Of a DNA stretch of 39,321 bases, positions 14,965 to 23,094 are shown piece after piece (position 1 is the first letter of the stretch; each line of letters opens with the position of its first letter). Location of the stretch: assembly GCA_020073585.1 (NCBI GenBank), contig JAIQEV010000035.1, forward strand, positions 1-39,321, given 5' to 3'. Source of the DNA: Terriglobia bacterium. GTDB lineage: Bacteria; Acidobacteriota; Terriglobia; Acidiferrales; UBA7541. A program made the position numbers and the translations under genes. The notes beneath the pieces are model-generated. The model searched no databases, was not told the origin of the DNA, and saw nothing but the letters and a program-made list of their open reading frames with translations.

Positions 14965-16227
14965 CTACCTCCTGCCGGCCGCAGCAAGACGCCCATTGGC
15001 CGTCTCACTGCCCCGGGATTTGATGCCGGCTGCGGGTCCGGTCCCTGCTCCCGCCTTCTGGCCGCGCCAGCGATTCCAGGCGACCACCAGCGGAGCAGCA
15101 ATTCCAAAACTGGAATACGTTCCTACCACAATTCCCACCGTCAGGGCAAAGGAGAATGCGCGCAGCACCTGCCCGCCCATCAGAAACAACACCAGCACGG
15201 TGAGAAACGTCAGGCCGCTGGTCAAGATGGTCCGCGAAAGAGTCTGGTTGATCGAAGTGTTGACCACGTCGGCGAACGATTCCTTGCGCAATAAACGGTT
15301 GTTTTCCCGGATGCGGTCGAAAATGACGATGGTGTCGTTCATCGAATACCCCACCAGGGTCAGCAGCGCGGCAATGACCGTGAGCGTAATCTCAAAATGC
15401 AGGAGCGAGAAGAAGCCCAGGGTGATCAGCACGTCGTGAAACACGGCCAAGACGGCGGCGGCTCCGTAAACCAGCTCGAAACGAAAGGCAATATACACCA
15501 ACATGCCCGCCAGCGCCGAGAGAGTCACCCAAATCGCCTGGTGCCGCAACTCCGCGCCGACCTTGGGTCCGACGATCTCCACATTGCGGATGGCGAAGGT
15601 CCCCAGGGAGTAATTTTCCTGGAGCGCGGAAAGCACCGCCGGGGTCGCGCCCTCGACCTTGTTCAGGCCGGCGAAACTGGTCAGCACGCCGCCCGCATCC
15701 TTATCGCGGTACTCCATCAGTTTTTTCGCCAGCAGTGCGTAGCGCTCGGGGGCCGCGGTGCCCGCAGCCAGCGGGTCGCGCTGCGTCAGGAACTGGGCCA
15801 GCGTGGCCGGGGTGGCGGCATTGAAATCCGCCTTCCCGGACGCGCTCACGCCATAGGTGACGCTCAGGGCCTTCAGGATCTGCGCCTTGCCGGCGTCCAG
15901 GGCTTCTTCGCCCTGCCCCTTCTGCTCCAGGCCGATGACCACTTCGTTGGCGCTGGGGTTGGCGCTGGGGTTGGCGATGTCCTCGATCTTCTGAATTTCG
16001 CTCGAGCCGATCCCCTGCGCGGTCAAAGCCTGGCGCAGCTTGTCCACGTCCGGGGGCTGTGCGAAGCGCACGTACACGAGCGTACCACCTTTAAAATCAA
16101 TACCATAGCGGAGGCCGCCCTTGCTGGCCCAGGAGATTCCGCCAAGGAGCAAAAGAAAACCGGACAAGGCAAAGAAATACTTGGCCTTGCCCATCCAGTC
16201 GATATTGGGCTGTTTGAAGAACTCCAT
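14965..16227 (-). CDS. secF: Protein translocase subunit SecF
   Basis: 420 residues, about 100 longer than typical SecF. With SecD it uses the proton gradient to pull proteins out of the SecYEG channel on the periplasmic side. Seen: a first transmembrane helix, YGIDFKGGTLVYVRF; a first periplasmic region that is unusually long (about 50-215) and includes a short NPSANPSAN duplication; then VEIVGPKVGAELR and five further membrane helices with VGYSMNDTIVIFDRIRENNR. The tail (from about 390) is Gly/Ala/Arg-rich. It follows secD after a 160-bp gap and nearly touches tonB. Confidence 0.95.
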   Translation of the reverse strand: MEFFKQPNIDWMGKAKYFFALSGFLLLLGGISWASKGGLRYGIDFKGGTLVYVRFAQPPDVDKLRQALTAQGIGSSEIQKIEDIANPSANPSANEVVIGLEQKGQGEEALDAGKAQILKALSVTYGVSASGKADFNAATPATLAQFLTQRDPLAAGTAAPERYALLAKKLMEYRDKDAGGVLTSFAGLNKVEGATPAVLSALQENYSLGTFAIRNVEIVGPKVGAELRHQAIWVTLSALAGMLVYIAFRFELVYGAAAVLAVFHDVLITLGFFSLLHFEITLTVIAALLTLVGYSMNDTIVIFDRIRENNRLLRKESFADVVNTSINQTLSRTILTSGLTFLTVLVLFLMGGQVLRAFSFALTVGIVVGTYSSFGIAAPLVVAWNRWRGQKAGAGTGPAAGIKSRGSETANGRLAAAGRR

Positions 16228-16273
16228 GTCTTCTTTTGCTTCCCTTCCTTAGACTCCACCCGGCTTCAGATTG

Positions 16274-16289
16274 TTCCCGATTTCGGGAA
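16274..16289. other. Short palindrome between secD and secF
   Basis: TTCCCGA and TCGGGAA, 7-bp arms separated by TT, in the 160-bp secD-secF gap. It could be a weak hairpin or a protein-binding palindrome; nothing else supports a role. Confidence 0.35.
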
Positions 16290-16369
16290 TCTCAGGGACA
16301 GACATTGCTGGCCCTCTGAACCGCGTCGAGGGTACTAGAACTGCGTCCCCCGAAATCCTCTGTATGCGT

Positions 16370-16384
16370 GACCGCGAAGCGGTC
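16370..16384. repeat. Dispersed 15-bp palindrome GACCGC-GAA-GCGGTC (copy 3)
   Basis: Lies 3 nt past the secD stop. It contains GCGAAGC, the sequence known to form an exceptionally stable GNA-triloop DNA mini-hairpin. Shares its arms with the copies at 1784 and 12379. Confidence 0.7.
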
Positions 16385-16387
16385 AAC

Positions 16388-18013
16388 CTAAATGCTCAAT
16401 TCCGCCTGCCGCTCCATCCGCGTCAGGTGATAGCCGAAAATCGTCTTCGACACATAGATCGCCGTGAACAGGTTGGCGAGCAAGCCGATGGTCAGGGAGA
16501 TGGCAAAACCCTTGATCGGCCCGGTCCCGAACAGGAAGAGAAAGACCGCGGAAACCACGGTGGTCACGTGGGTGTCGATGATGGTCAGAAAGGCCTTGCC
16601 GAAACCGGCATCCACCGCCGCCACCGGCGATTTGCCGTTGCGCAGCTCTTCCCGGATGCGCTCGAAGACCAGGACGTTGGAATCCACGCCCATGCCGATG
16701 GTCAGGATGACCCCGGCGATGCCCGGCAAGGTCAGCACCGCGCCAAAGTAGGCCAGCGCGGCCAGCAGGATGACCAGGTTGAGGATCAGCGCGATCACCG
16801 CGTTGGCGCCCGACAGCCGGTAGTAGATGAGCATGAAGATCATCACCACGATCAGGCTGAGGACGGAGGCCTGCAGGCCGTGGCGGATGGAATCCGCGCC
16901 CAGCGACGGCCCTACCGTGCGCTCTTCCAGATACTTGATGGAAGCGGGCAAGGCCCCGGCGCGCAGCACCAGAGCCAAGTCGTGCGCTTCTTCCTGGGTG
17001 AAGGTTCCTTCGATCACCCCGGCATCGTCAATGCGGCTGTTGATACGCGGCGCGGAGTAGACCTTGTGCTCGAGGACGATGGCCATCTGCCGGCCGACGT
17101 TCTGCTCGGTGAAGGGTCCGAAGCGGCGCGCGGCTTCCGTGGACAAACTGAAATTCACTTGGTATTGCCCGGGGACCTGCCCGCGGTTTTCCTGGGCGCT
17201 GCGCAGGTCGCGCCCGGTGACCACCGGAGCGCGGGCCAGCACGTACCAGTTTTCCGCGCCCGCGGCGCTGCCTGCACGGCCTTCGCTGCGCCCGCGGACC
17301 AATTCGCTGCCCGCCGGGAGCACGCCGTTATGGGCGCTGAGCGCGGCAATCTCCGAGGGATACGGGGTGGAATCTTCCACCAGCTTCAGTTCCAGTTGCC
17401 CGCCGGCCTGGATCACGGATTTGGCGCGCGAGGGATCGCCCTCGCCCGGGAGCTGCACGAGAATCTCGTTGTCGTTGCGGCCGTGGAGCTGGATGGTCGG
17501 CTCGGTGAGGCCCAGAGCGTTGATGCGGCGCTCGATGGTCTCCAGCGACTGCTCCATGGTGCGCTGCTGAATGGCGGCGATGGCGCTGGGGCGCAGGGCC
17601 AGCTGGAAGCCGGCATTCTCGCCCGCGGCATAGGACATGTCCCACACGCTGGCCAGTTGCTCGCTGACGTAATCGCGGAACTCCTTGGTGTTGTCGGAGG
17701 CCACGTTGCGCACCAGGATATGGGTATCGTCCACGCGGCGGATCTCATCGTAGCGGATGTTCTTGCTGCGCAACTGCGCGGTCAGACGGTCCACCGTCTG
17801 GTCCGTCTCCTGGCTGATCGCTTCCTGCACCTGCACTTGGAGGATGAGGTGCGTGCCGCCCTGCAGGTCCAGGCCCAGCTTGATCTGGTGGGCGAAGTTG
17901 TCCTGCACCTTGGTCCACGAAGTGGGGAACGACGGCATCCCCACCAGCCCGTAAATGCAGACCAGGATGACTCCGGCAATAAACAGCGCTTTCCACTTCA
18001 GATTGGGATTCAT
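16388..18013 (-). CDS. secD: Protein translocase subunit SecD
   Basis: 541 residues, usual for SecD. An N-terminal helix is followed by the periplasmic P1 region starting KLGLDLQGGTHLILQV. Then come ERRINALGLTEPTIQ and GRNDNEILVQLPGE, the second periplasmic base, and a C-terminal block of five membrane helices with GMGVDSNVLVFERIREELRNGKSPVAAVDAGF. It partners SecF and YajC in the Sec accessory complex of the inner membrane. It lies 39 bp after yajC. Confidence 0.96.
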   Translation of the reverse strand: MNPNLKWKALFIAGVILVCIYGLVGMPSFPTSWTKVQDNFAHQIKLGLDLQGGTHLILQVQVQEAISQETDQTVDRLTAQLRSKNIRYDEIRRVDDTHILVRNVASDNTKEFRDYVSEQLASVWDMSYAAGENAGFQLALRPSAIAAIQQRTMEQSLETIERRINALGLTEPTIQLHGRNDNEILVQLPGEGDPSRAKSVIQAGGQLELKLVEDSTPYPSEIAALSAHNGVLPAGSELVRGRSEGRAGSAAGAENWYVLARAPVVTGRDLRSAQENRGQVPGQYQVNFSLSTEAARRFGPFTEQNVGRQMAIVLEHKVYSAPRINSRIDDAGVIEGTFTQEEAHDLALVLRAGALPASIKYLEERTVGPSLGADSIRHGLQASVLSLIVVMIFMLIYYRLSGANAVIALILNLVILLAALAYFGAVLTLPGIAGVILTIGMGVDSNVLVFERIREELRNGKSPVAAVDAGFGKAFLTIIDTHVTTVVSAVFLFLFGTGPIKGFAISLTIGLLANLFTAIYVSKTIFGYHLTRMERQAELSI

Positions 18014-18052
18014 ATTTAGAAGATCAGAGGCGCGTGTTCGCGGCGCAGGGCT

Positions 18053-18364
18053 TTATTTTTCATCTTCCGAGCCCTCCACCTGCGCAATCGCGGACCGCGC
18101 GATGCGAATTTTAACCTGATCGGCAATGCGCAAAATCACCGCCTCGCCGTCAATGCCGGCGACCGTGCCGTAAATGCCGCCGCTGGTGATGACTTTGTCG
18201 CCGCTTTTCAGCGCCGCCAGCATCGCCTGGACCTTCTTGCGCTGGCGGTTCTGCGGCAGGATCACCAGAAAATAAAAGATGGCTACCGGGATAACAATCA
18301 AGAAGATCGGACTGCCCAGAAGTCCCGAACCGCCCTGCGCCTGCAACCAGATTGCCCCGAACAT
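18053..18364 (-). CDS. yajC: Preprotein translocase subunit YajC
   Basis: 103 residues from ATG 18364; a GTG at 18370 in the same frame would add two residues and cannot be excluded. One transmembrane helix (PIFLIVIPVAIFYFLVILP) precedes the family signature PQNRQRKKVQAMLAALKSGDKVITSGGIYGTV and a small SH3-like cytoplasmic domain, ending in an acidic tail. It is a single-pass partner of SecDF, located between tgt and secD in the classical order. Confidence 0.95.
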   Translation of the reverse strand: MFGAIWLQAQGGSGLLGSPIFLIVIPVAIFYFLVILPQNRQRKKVQAMLAALKSGDKVITSGGIYGTVAGIDGEAVILRIADQVKIRIARSAIAQVEGSEDEK

Positions 18365-18535
18365 TGTCACGTGTCTGCCCGTTCCCTTGCGGCGTCCCCC
18401 GCCGCGGTCCTTGCCTGTGAAGTCCGGCCACCACGAGAGGCCGCCATGCGGCAGGAAGTTCCTCCGCCGGCTGAACTTGCCCGATCCTCTGCTCGAGTGG
18501 ACTTGCGGACGGCGTGCGCTTGCCGGCTCCCGCCA

Positions 18536-19672
18536 TTATACGGGGCCGCCCGCATAGCGCGCGTGCATCTCCGAGGAGAAAGACGCGAGTGTCCCAAACG
18601 CGATAGCCTCGCGGATTTGGCGCATTATGTCAAGGTAAAAGTGGACGTTGTGGTGGGTGGCCAGGATGGCCGCCAGAAGCTCGCCGGAGGAAAAGAGGTG
18701 CCGCAGGTAGGCCCGGGTGTAGCGCGCGCACACTGCGCAGCGGCAACTTTCGTCGATGGGCCGCTGATCGCCGGCATATTGCGCGTTGCGGATGATCATG
18801 CGCCCCTGGCTGGTGTACAGGCAGGCGTGGCGCGCGGCGCGCGTGGGCAGCACGCAATCCATCATGTCAATGCCCAGGGCCACGTAATCGGCGAGCTGCT
18901 CCGGGCGGCCCACGCCCATCAGGTAGCGCGGGCGATCCTTGGGCAGCAGCGCCGTCACCTCTCCGGCCATTTCGCAGGTCATGGCGTGGGGCTCGCCTAC
19001 GGCAAGCCCGCCCACCGCGTAGCCGGGAAAATCGAGATCCAGGAGCTGCCGCGCGCTCTCCCGGCGCAGGTCCGTGAACGTCGCCCCCTGCACGATGCCG
19101 AACTGCGCCTGCTGCGCTTCACCGTTGCGACTGGCGTAGTCCCGGAAATAGTCGCGGGCGCGGCGGGCCCACTGCGTCGTGCGCCGCAACGCGGATTCCG
19201 CGGCGTCGCGCGGCGCGGGCGTCTCGATGCATTCGTCCAGGACCATGGCGATGTCCGAACCCAGCGCCAGTTGGATTTCCGCGGCCTTCTCCGGCGTGAG
19301 CAGATGCTCGGAGCCGTCCAGGTGCGAGCGGAAGCGCACGCCTTCGTCGCTCATCTTGCGCAGATCGGCCAGGCTGAAAACCTGATAGCCGCCGGAATCG
19401 GTGAGGATCGCGCCCTTCCAGGCCATGAACTGGTGCAGCCCGCCCAGCTTGCGGACAAGCTCGTGCCCCGGGCGCAGATAGAGGTGATAGGTATTGGCGA
19501 GGATGATCCCGGCGCCGAGCTCTTCCAGCGTCTCCTGCCGCAGGCTCTTCACCGTGGCCTGCGTGCCCACGGGCATGAACACCGGCGTCTCGATGACCCC
19601 GTGCGGGGTCGTGAGCCGGCCGCGGCGCGCCCCCGCCGGGTCGGTTTTTTCTACTGCGAAGGAAATGCCCAC
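18536..19672 (-). CDS. tgt: Queuine tRNA-ribosyltransferase (tRNA-guanine transglycosylase)
   Basis: 378 residues when started at GTG 19672; the frame is open up to an ATG at 19765, but the extra residues are unlike Tgt. It swaps guanine-34 in GUN-anticodon tRNAs for the queuosine precursor preQ1. Seen: GARRGRLTTPHGVIETPVFMPVG, ILTDSGGYQVFSL (catalytic Asp), IDMMDCVLPTRAARHA (nucleophilic Asp), and the zinc site CRCAVC with a downstream HHNVHFY. Head of the yajC-secDF run, as in many bacteria; the ribosome site is weak. Confidence 0.95.
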   Translation of the reverse strand: MGISFAVEKTDPAGARRGRLTTPHGVIETPVFMPVGTQATVKSLRQETLEELGAGIILANTYHLYLRPGHELVRKLGGLHQFMAWKGAILTDSGGYQVFSLADLRKMSDEGVRFRSHLDGSEHLLTPEKAAEIQLALGSDIAMVLDECIETPAPRDAAESALRRTTQWARRARDYFRDYASRNGEAQQAQFGIVQGATFTDLRRESARQLLDLDFPGYAVGGLAVGEPHAMTCEMAGEVTALLPKDRPRYLMGVGRPEQLADYVALGIDMMDCVLPTRAARHACLYTSQGRMIIRNAQYAGDQRPIDESCRCAVCARYTRAYLRHLFSSGELLAAILATHHNVHFYLDIMRQIREAIAFGTLASFSSEMHARYAGGPV

Positions 19673-19860
19673 CTTGTCAGTGTAGCAGGAGGGAGGCGTG
19701 ACTCGTGACTGGCGAAGAGTTGATAGACGACAGTTACCGGGATAACAGTGCTGCTCAGACTGCACTCCCGGAACTCCTTCCGGCCTGAAAGCGCATCTGG
19801 AACGCGAAGGATGATCGCAGTAATCTGGTGCCGAACCCGGCCGCAGGGGGAGCTCACATC

Positions 19861-20547
19861 ATGGACAGACATGACAATTTTCAATTCATCCTGCTGTTTG
19901 GATTTGTTCTGTCGCTCGCGGGAGTCCTCTTAGGGCAAGGCACCCCCGATACGATATTAGTCGTGAATGGGAGAACTACAGGAGCGGCAGTCCGGCAGAT
20001 CGATGGCCGCTTCTATGTCGATATTGAAACTCTGGCTCAGATCACCAACGGGGTGTTCACCGTCGAGCCCAATCGGATCGTACTGACGATACCTGGCTCG
20101 GACTCCCGCGCTGCGCTTAGTGCCGCACCATCGCAAGCAACACAGGGCCTGTCCAGGGATTTTGCGAAGGCAGCTATCGCCGAATTGGCGGAAATGAGAG
20201 AGTGGCGGGGAGCAATCGGGACAATGATCACTTACGGATTGGCTGTGAGCGGGACGTGGGCTCAGGAATATCAGGCCCGGGTGGAGGAGGGTCTCAAGCA
20301 AGCAGCGGAGGCTGCGTCCACCGAAGCGGACCGAAATGCTCTTCAGCTACTCAGAAATGAATCTGGCAAACTGGCGGGTTGGGCGAGCGTTGTGTTTGCG
20401 GAGCGCCGAGCGCTGAATGCGGCGAGGACAGTGGATCCAAACGCCCTGCAGAACGATGCAGCACTGGCGAAAATCACGAGTTGTGGCCGGTTTCTGAATG
20501 CCATGCTCGTCAGCGGCGATTTTGCCGACGACTCGAGTTGTCATTAG
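19861..20547 (+). CDS. Secreted hypothetical protein with copper-amine-oxidase-N-like region
   Basis: 228 residues; ATG 19861 is preceded by GGGGGAG at a good distance. A signal peptide (FILLFGFVLSLAGVLLGQ) is followed by a short beta region (ILVVNGRTTGAAVRQIDGRFYVDIETLAQIT), like the substrate-free stalk domains annotated as copper amine oxidase N-terminal. The rest is helical, with two cysteines at the end. No catalytic motif. Base composition is visibly less GC-rich than the flanking tgt and ABC genes, hinting at later acquisition. It is alone on its strand, convergent with the Yip1 gene. Function unknown. Confidence 0.6.
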   Translation: MDRHDNFQFILLFGFVLSLAGVLLGQGTPDTILVVNGRTTGAAVRQIDGRFYVDIETLAQITNGVFTVEPNRIVLTIPGSDSRAALSAAPSQATQGLSRDFAKAAIAELAEMREWRGAIGTMITYGLAVSGTWAQEYQARVEEGLKQAAEAASTEADRNALQLLRNESGKLAGWASVVFAERRALNAARTVDPNALQNDAALAKITSCGRFLNAMLVSGDFADDSSCH

Positions 20548-20594
20548 ATTCGTCTGTTAACTCCGCTTCGGAGGCGCATACCTGATCCCATTCT

Positions 20595-21335
20595 TCACAG
20601 CGCGGCCCAGGCCACCTTGCCCAGCACCCACACCGCCCACAAGCCGAAGACCGTGCCGAAGGCCGTGCCCGGCTTGATCTTTTTGGGATTGGCTGCGGAG
20701 AAACCCACCGCCACCAGCGTCAGGCACCACAGCCAGAAGAGGTCCAGCGAACTGCCCAGCGCGGCCAGCCACTTCGGCGCATCCTCGCTGAGGAACGCGG
20801 CGACGTTCGACGCCACCAGGTTCTGCGGGTCCACGTCGCCCGCGGTTTTCAGCGGCAGAATGATCAGCGCCAGAACGCTCTGGATGGCCAGCGGGAGAAA
20901 GGCGTGCGCGGTAATCGCGAAGGACGTCCCGTAGCGCAGCTCCGCGCCGCAAAAGAGATTGAACGCGCCCCAGTAAAGCAGGGCAAAAATCAGAAACAGG
21001 AGCGGCGTGTTCACCACCCCGATGGCGTAGGAAAAATAGGCGGCATACTTGCTCTGCGATTCGGCCACTCTCTCTTTTTCCGCTTCCGGGAGTTGCGCGA
21101 AGCGGGTGTTCTTCTCCGCTTCTTGCCGGATGTAGTCGGCCCAGTTCATCCTGGCGTTGAGCATCGCGCCCACCCCCGTGCCCAGGATCATCAGCAGGGC
21201 CAGCGGAGCGATCCAGCTCGGCCGCCGCGCGATCTCCGCGAATGCCGGCCGGGGATTGAAGAGAGCGCCGGTCAGGCGTCCCAGGTGGTTCACCGCAGCC
21301 GGAGCTTCCGCTGCCGGCACAGGGGTCGTGTCCAT
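20595..21335 (-). CDS. Yip1-domain integral membrane protein
   Basis: 246 residues; ATG 21335 has AGGAGG five bases upstream, which decides it over an in-frame start at 21389. A short N-terminal cytoplasmic segment (LTGALFNPRPAFAEIARRPSW) is the usual lead-in of bacterial Yip1 proteins. Five hydrophobic helices follow: IAPLALLMILGTGVGAML, GVVNTPLLFLIFALLYWGAF, FLPLAIQSVLALIIL, LFWLWCLTLVAVGF and FGLWAVWVLGKVAW. Bacterial members have no assigned function. Independent gene, convergent with the preceding hypothetical. Confidence 0.75.
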   Translation of the reverse strand: MDTTPVPAAEAPAAVNHLGRLTGALFNPRPAFAEIARRPSWIAPLALLMILGTGVGAMLNARMNWADYIRQEAEKNTRFAQLPEAEKERVAESQSKYAAYFSYAIGVVNTPLLFLIFALLYWGAFNLFCGAELRYGTSFAITAHAFLPLAIQSVLALIILPLKTAGDVDPQNLVASNVAAFLSEDAPKWLAALGSSLDLFWLWCLTLVAVGFSAANPKKIKPGTAFGTVFGLWAVWVLGKVAWAAL

Positions 21336-21459
21336 CGCGCCTCCTGGCGAAAGAGATGCTCTTGGGGTCCCTGTTTCCGTACTACGCACGCCACAGAAGA
21401 AAATTGCAACGGCACAGGTTTAACACAAAGGCAGCCGGAAAAAGTTGTTTCTTCGCAAA

Positions 21460-22284
21460 TTACGACTCACTTCTTCCCGGAACCGCGGCCAGCAGCTCCC
21501 GCGTGTAGGCATGTTCGGGCCGCTCCAGCACCTGCTCGGCTCTCCCCACCTCGACAAACTGCCCGGCGCGCATCACCGCAATGCGCGTGGCCATCTGCGC
21601 CACCACCGGCAGGCTGTGCGAAATGAACAGGTAGGTCAGTCCGAACTCGCTCTGCAGCTCCTGCAGGAGCAGGAGCACCTGCGCGCCCACGGAAACGTCC
21701 AGCGCGGAGACCGGCTCGTCGGCCACCACCAGCTTGGGGCGCAGAATCAGCGCCCGCGCAATGCCGATGCGCTGGCGCTGGCCGCCGGAAAATTCGTGCG
21801 GGTAGCGATCGAGGGCGTCGGCGCCCAGACCCACGCGGCGGAGAATCTCCACGGCGCGCTCGCGCCGCTCCGTGCGCGGCTGCTTCGCCTCATGTATCGC
21901 CAGCGGCTCGCCGACAATCTCGCCTACGCGCATGCGCGGATTCAGCGAGGCGTAGGGGTCCTGGAAGACCATCTGCATCTGCCGGCGCAGCGCGCGGAGT
22001 TTTTCGCCGTGCGCCGCGCGCAGGTCTGTGCCCGCGAAGCGCAGCTCGCCCGCGTCCGCCTCGACGAGGCGCAGGACCATGCGCGCCAGCGTGGTCTTGC
22101 CGCAGCCGGATTCGCCGACCACCGCGAGCGTCTCGCCGGGCGCCAGCGCGAAACTCACGCCGTCCACGGCGGTGAATCGCGCAGCGGCGGCCGTACCCCC
22201 TGCGCCATCGGCGAAGACGCCGCCGCCGCGGCGGTAACTCTTCCGCAGATCGCGCGCTTCGAGAAGGATTTCGCCGGCCGTCAT
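21460..22284 (-). CDS. Peptide-type ABC transporter ATP-binding protein (OppF/DppF-like)
   Basis: 274 residues. A complete nucleotide-binding domain: Walker [10 protein letters not shown]-loop [13 protein letters not shown], signature [15 protein letters not shown], Walker [13 protein letters not shown], switch His in [10 protein letters not shown]. Sequence style is that of OppF/DppF. The C-terminal peptide-transporter extension is short, ending soon after [13 protein letters not shown]. It would pair with the OppD-like ATPase at 23095-24060 to power a di/oligopeptide importer, but no permease or binding protein is in the window. The methyltransferase on the other strand separates the two ATPases. 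Confidence 0.88.
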   Translation of the reverse strand: MTAGEILLEARDLRKSYRRGGGVFADGAGGTAAAARFTAVDGVSFALAPGETLAVVGESGCGKTTLARMVLRLVEADAGELRFAGTDLRAAHGEKLRALRRQMQMVFQDPYASLNPRMRVGEIVGEPLAIHEAKQPRTERRERAVEILRRVGLGADALDRYPHEFSGGQRQRIGIARALILRPKLVVADEPVSALDVSVGAQVLLLLQELQSEFGLTYLFISHSLPVVAQMATRIAVMRAGQFVEVGRAEQVLERPEHAYTRELLAAVPGRSES

Positions 22285-22410
22285 CGCCCGTATCTTCGCA
22301 CGCTTCGCTCCGGAGCGCGCCGCGAATTCTCCTCCCGCGGTTCACTGCCCGGCACGCAAGCCGTGGCTTGCGCGCCGAGTTCATCTACAATTCCAGGGGG
22401 AGCGCACACC

Positions 22411-23073
22411 GTGACGAAAAACCCGCTGCGGGAAGCCTGGACGGCCATTATCCGCGCCGAGGATTACGAAACGCACATGGCGGCCGTGGGCCAGGCGCAG
22501 GCCAACGCGCAGCTCGTCGCGGACTATTTCCGCGCTTGCCCGCCGGCGCCGGATGCCGCGGTGCTCTTCGTGGGCGCGGGGACGGGGCAGATGTTCGACT
22601 TCGTCTCCCCGGCGTTTCTGCTTCCCTGTCGCACCACCTTCGCGGACATCAATGCCGGCTATCTGCAGCGGCTTTCCGCGCGGCTGGCGGCCGTGGAGGG
22701 CCTGCGCTGCACGACGGTGTTGGATGATGTGGAAGAGAGCCGGCTGGCTCCCGGGTTCGCGTTGCTTCTGGCGATCCTGGTGCTCGAGCATGTGGATTGG
22801 CGCAAGGCGGTGGCCGTCATGTGCCGGCTGGCAGCGGAGCGCGTGTTCGTCATCATCCAGGAAAATCCGCCGGCGCTGGCCACGCCGCTGACGGAAAGCC
22901 GCACGATTCCGGGGACCATGAATATTTTCAAGGAAGTGCGCTCGCAACTGATTCCCGCGAGCGAGATAGCAGCGGAATTCGGGCGGCACGGATTCACGCC
23001 GGACTACGCGGCGGAGAAAATCGTCGCGGATGAAAAGAAGATGGCCGGCGTCGGTTTTCGGCGCGCGCGCTGA
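22411..23073 (+). CDS. Class I SAM-dependent methyltransferase-like protein
   Basis: 220 residues from GTG 22411, with AGGGGG about ten bases upstream; the frame is open further 5' but only as antisense of the ABC gene. Rossmann motif I LFVGAGTGQMFDF at about 51-63, acidic residue in TFADINAGYLQRL, and a post-core motif (LLLAILVLEHVDWRKAV) are visible. The C-terminal part (VFVIIQENPP...RTIPGTMNIFKEVRSQLIP) looks substrate-specific. Substrate unknown. It lies on the plus strand, wedged between the two peptide ABC ATPases. Confidence 0.72.
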   Translation: MTKNPLREAWTAIIRAEDYETHMAAVGQAQANAQLVADYFRACPPAPDAAVLFVGAGTGQMFDFVSPAFLLPCRTTFADINAGYLQRLSARLAAVEGLRCTTVLDDVEESRLAPGFALLLAILVLEHVDWRKAVAVMCRLAAERVFVIIQENPPALATPLTESRTIPGTMNIFKEVRSQLIPASEIAAEFGRHGFTPDYAAEKIVADEKKMAGVGFRRAR

Positions 23074-23094
23074 GGCGCTTGCCGTGCCCCATCG

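Noticed and set aside
20561-20573. Short hairpin CTCCG-CTT-CGGAG between convergent genes as a terminator
   Set aside because: Only a 5-bp stem and no T-run on either strand; too weak to call.
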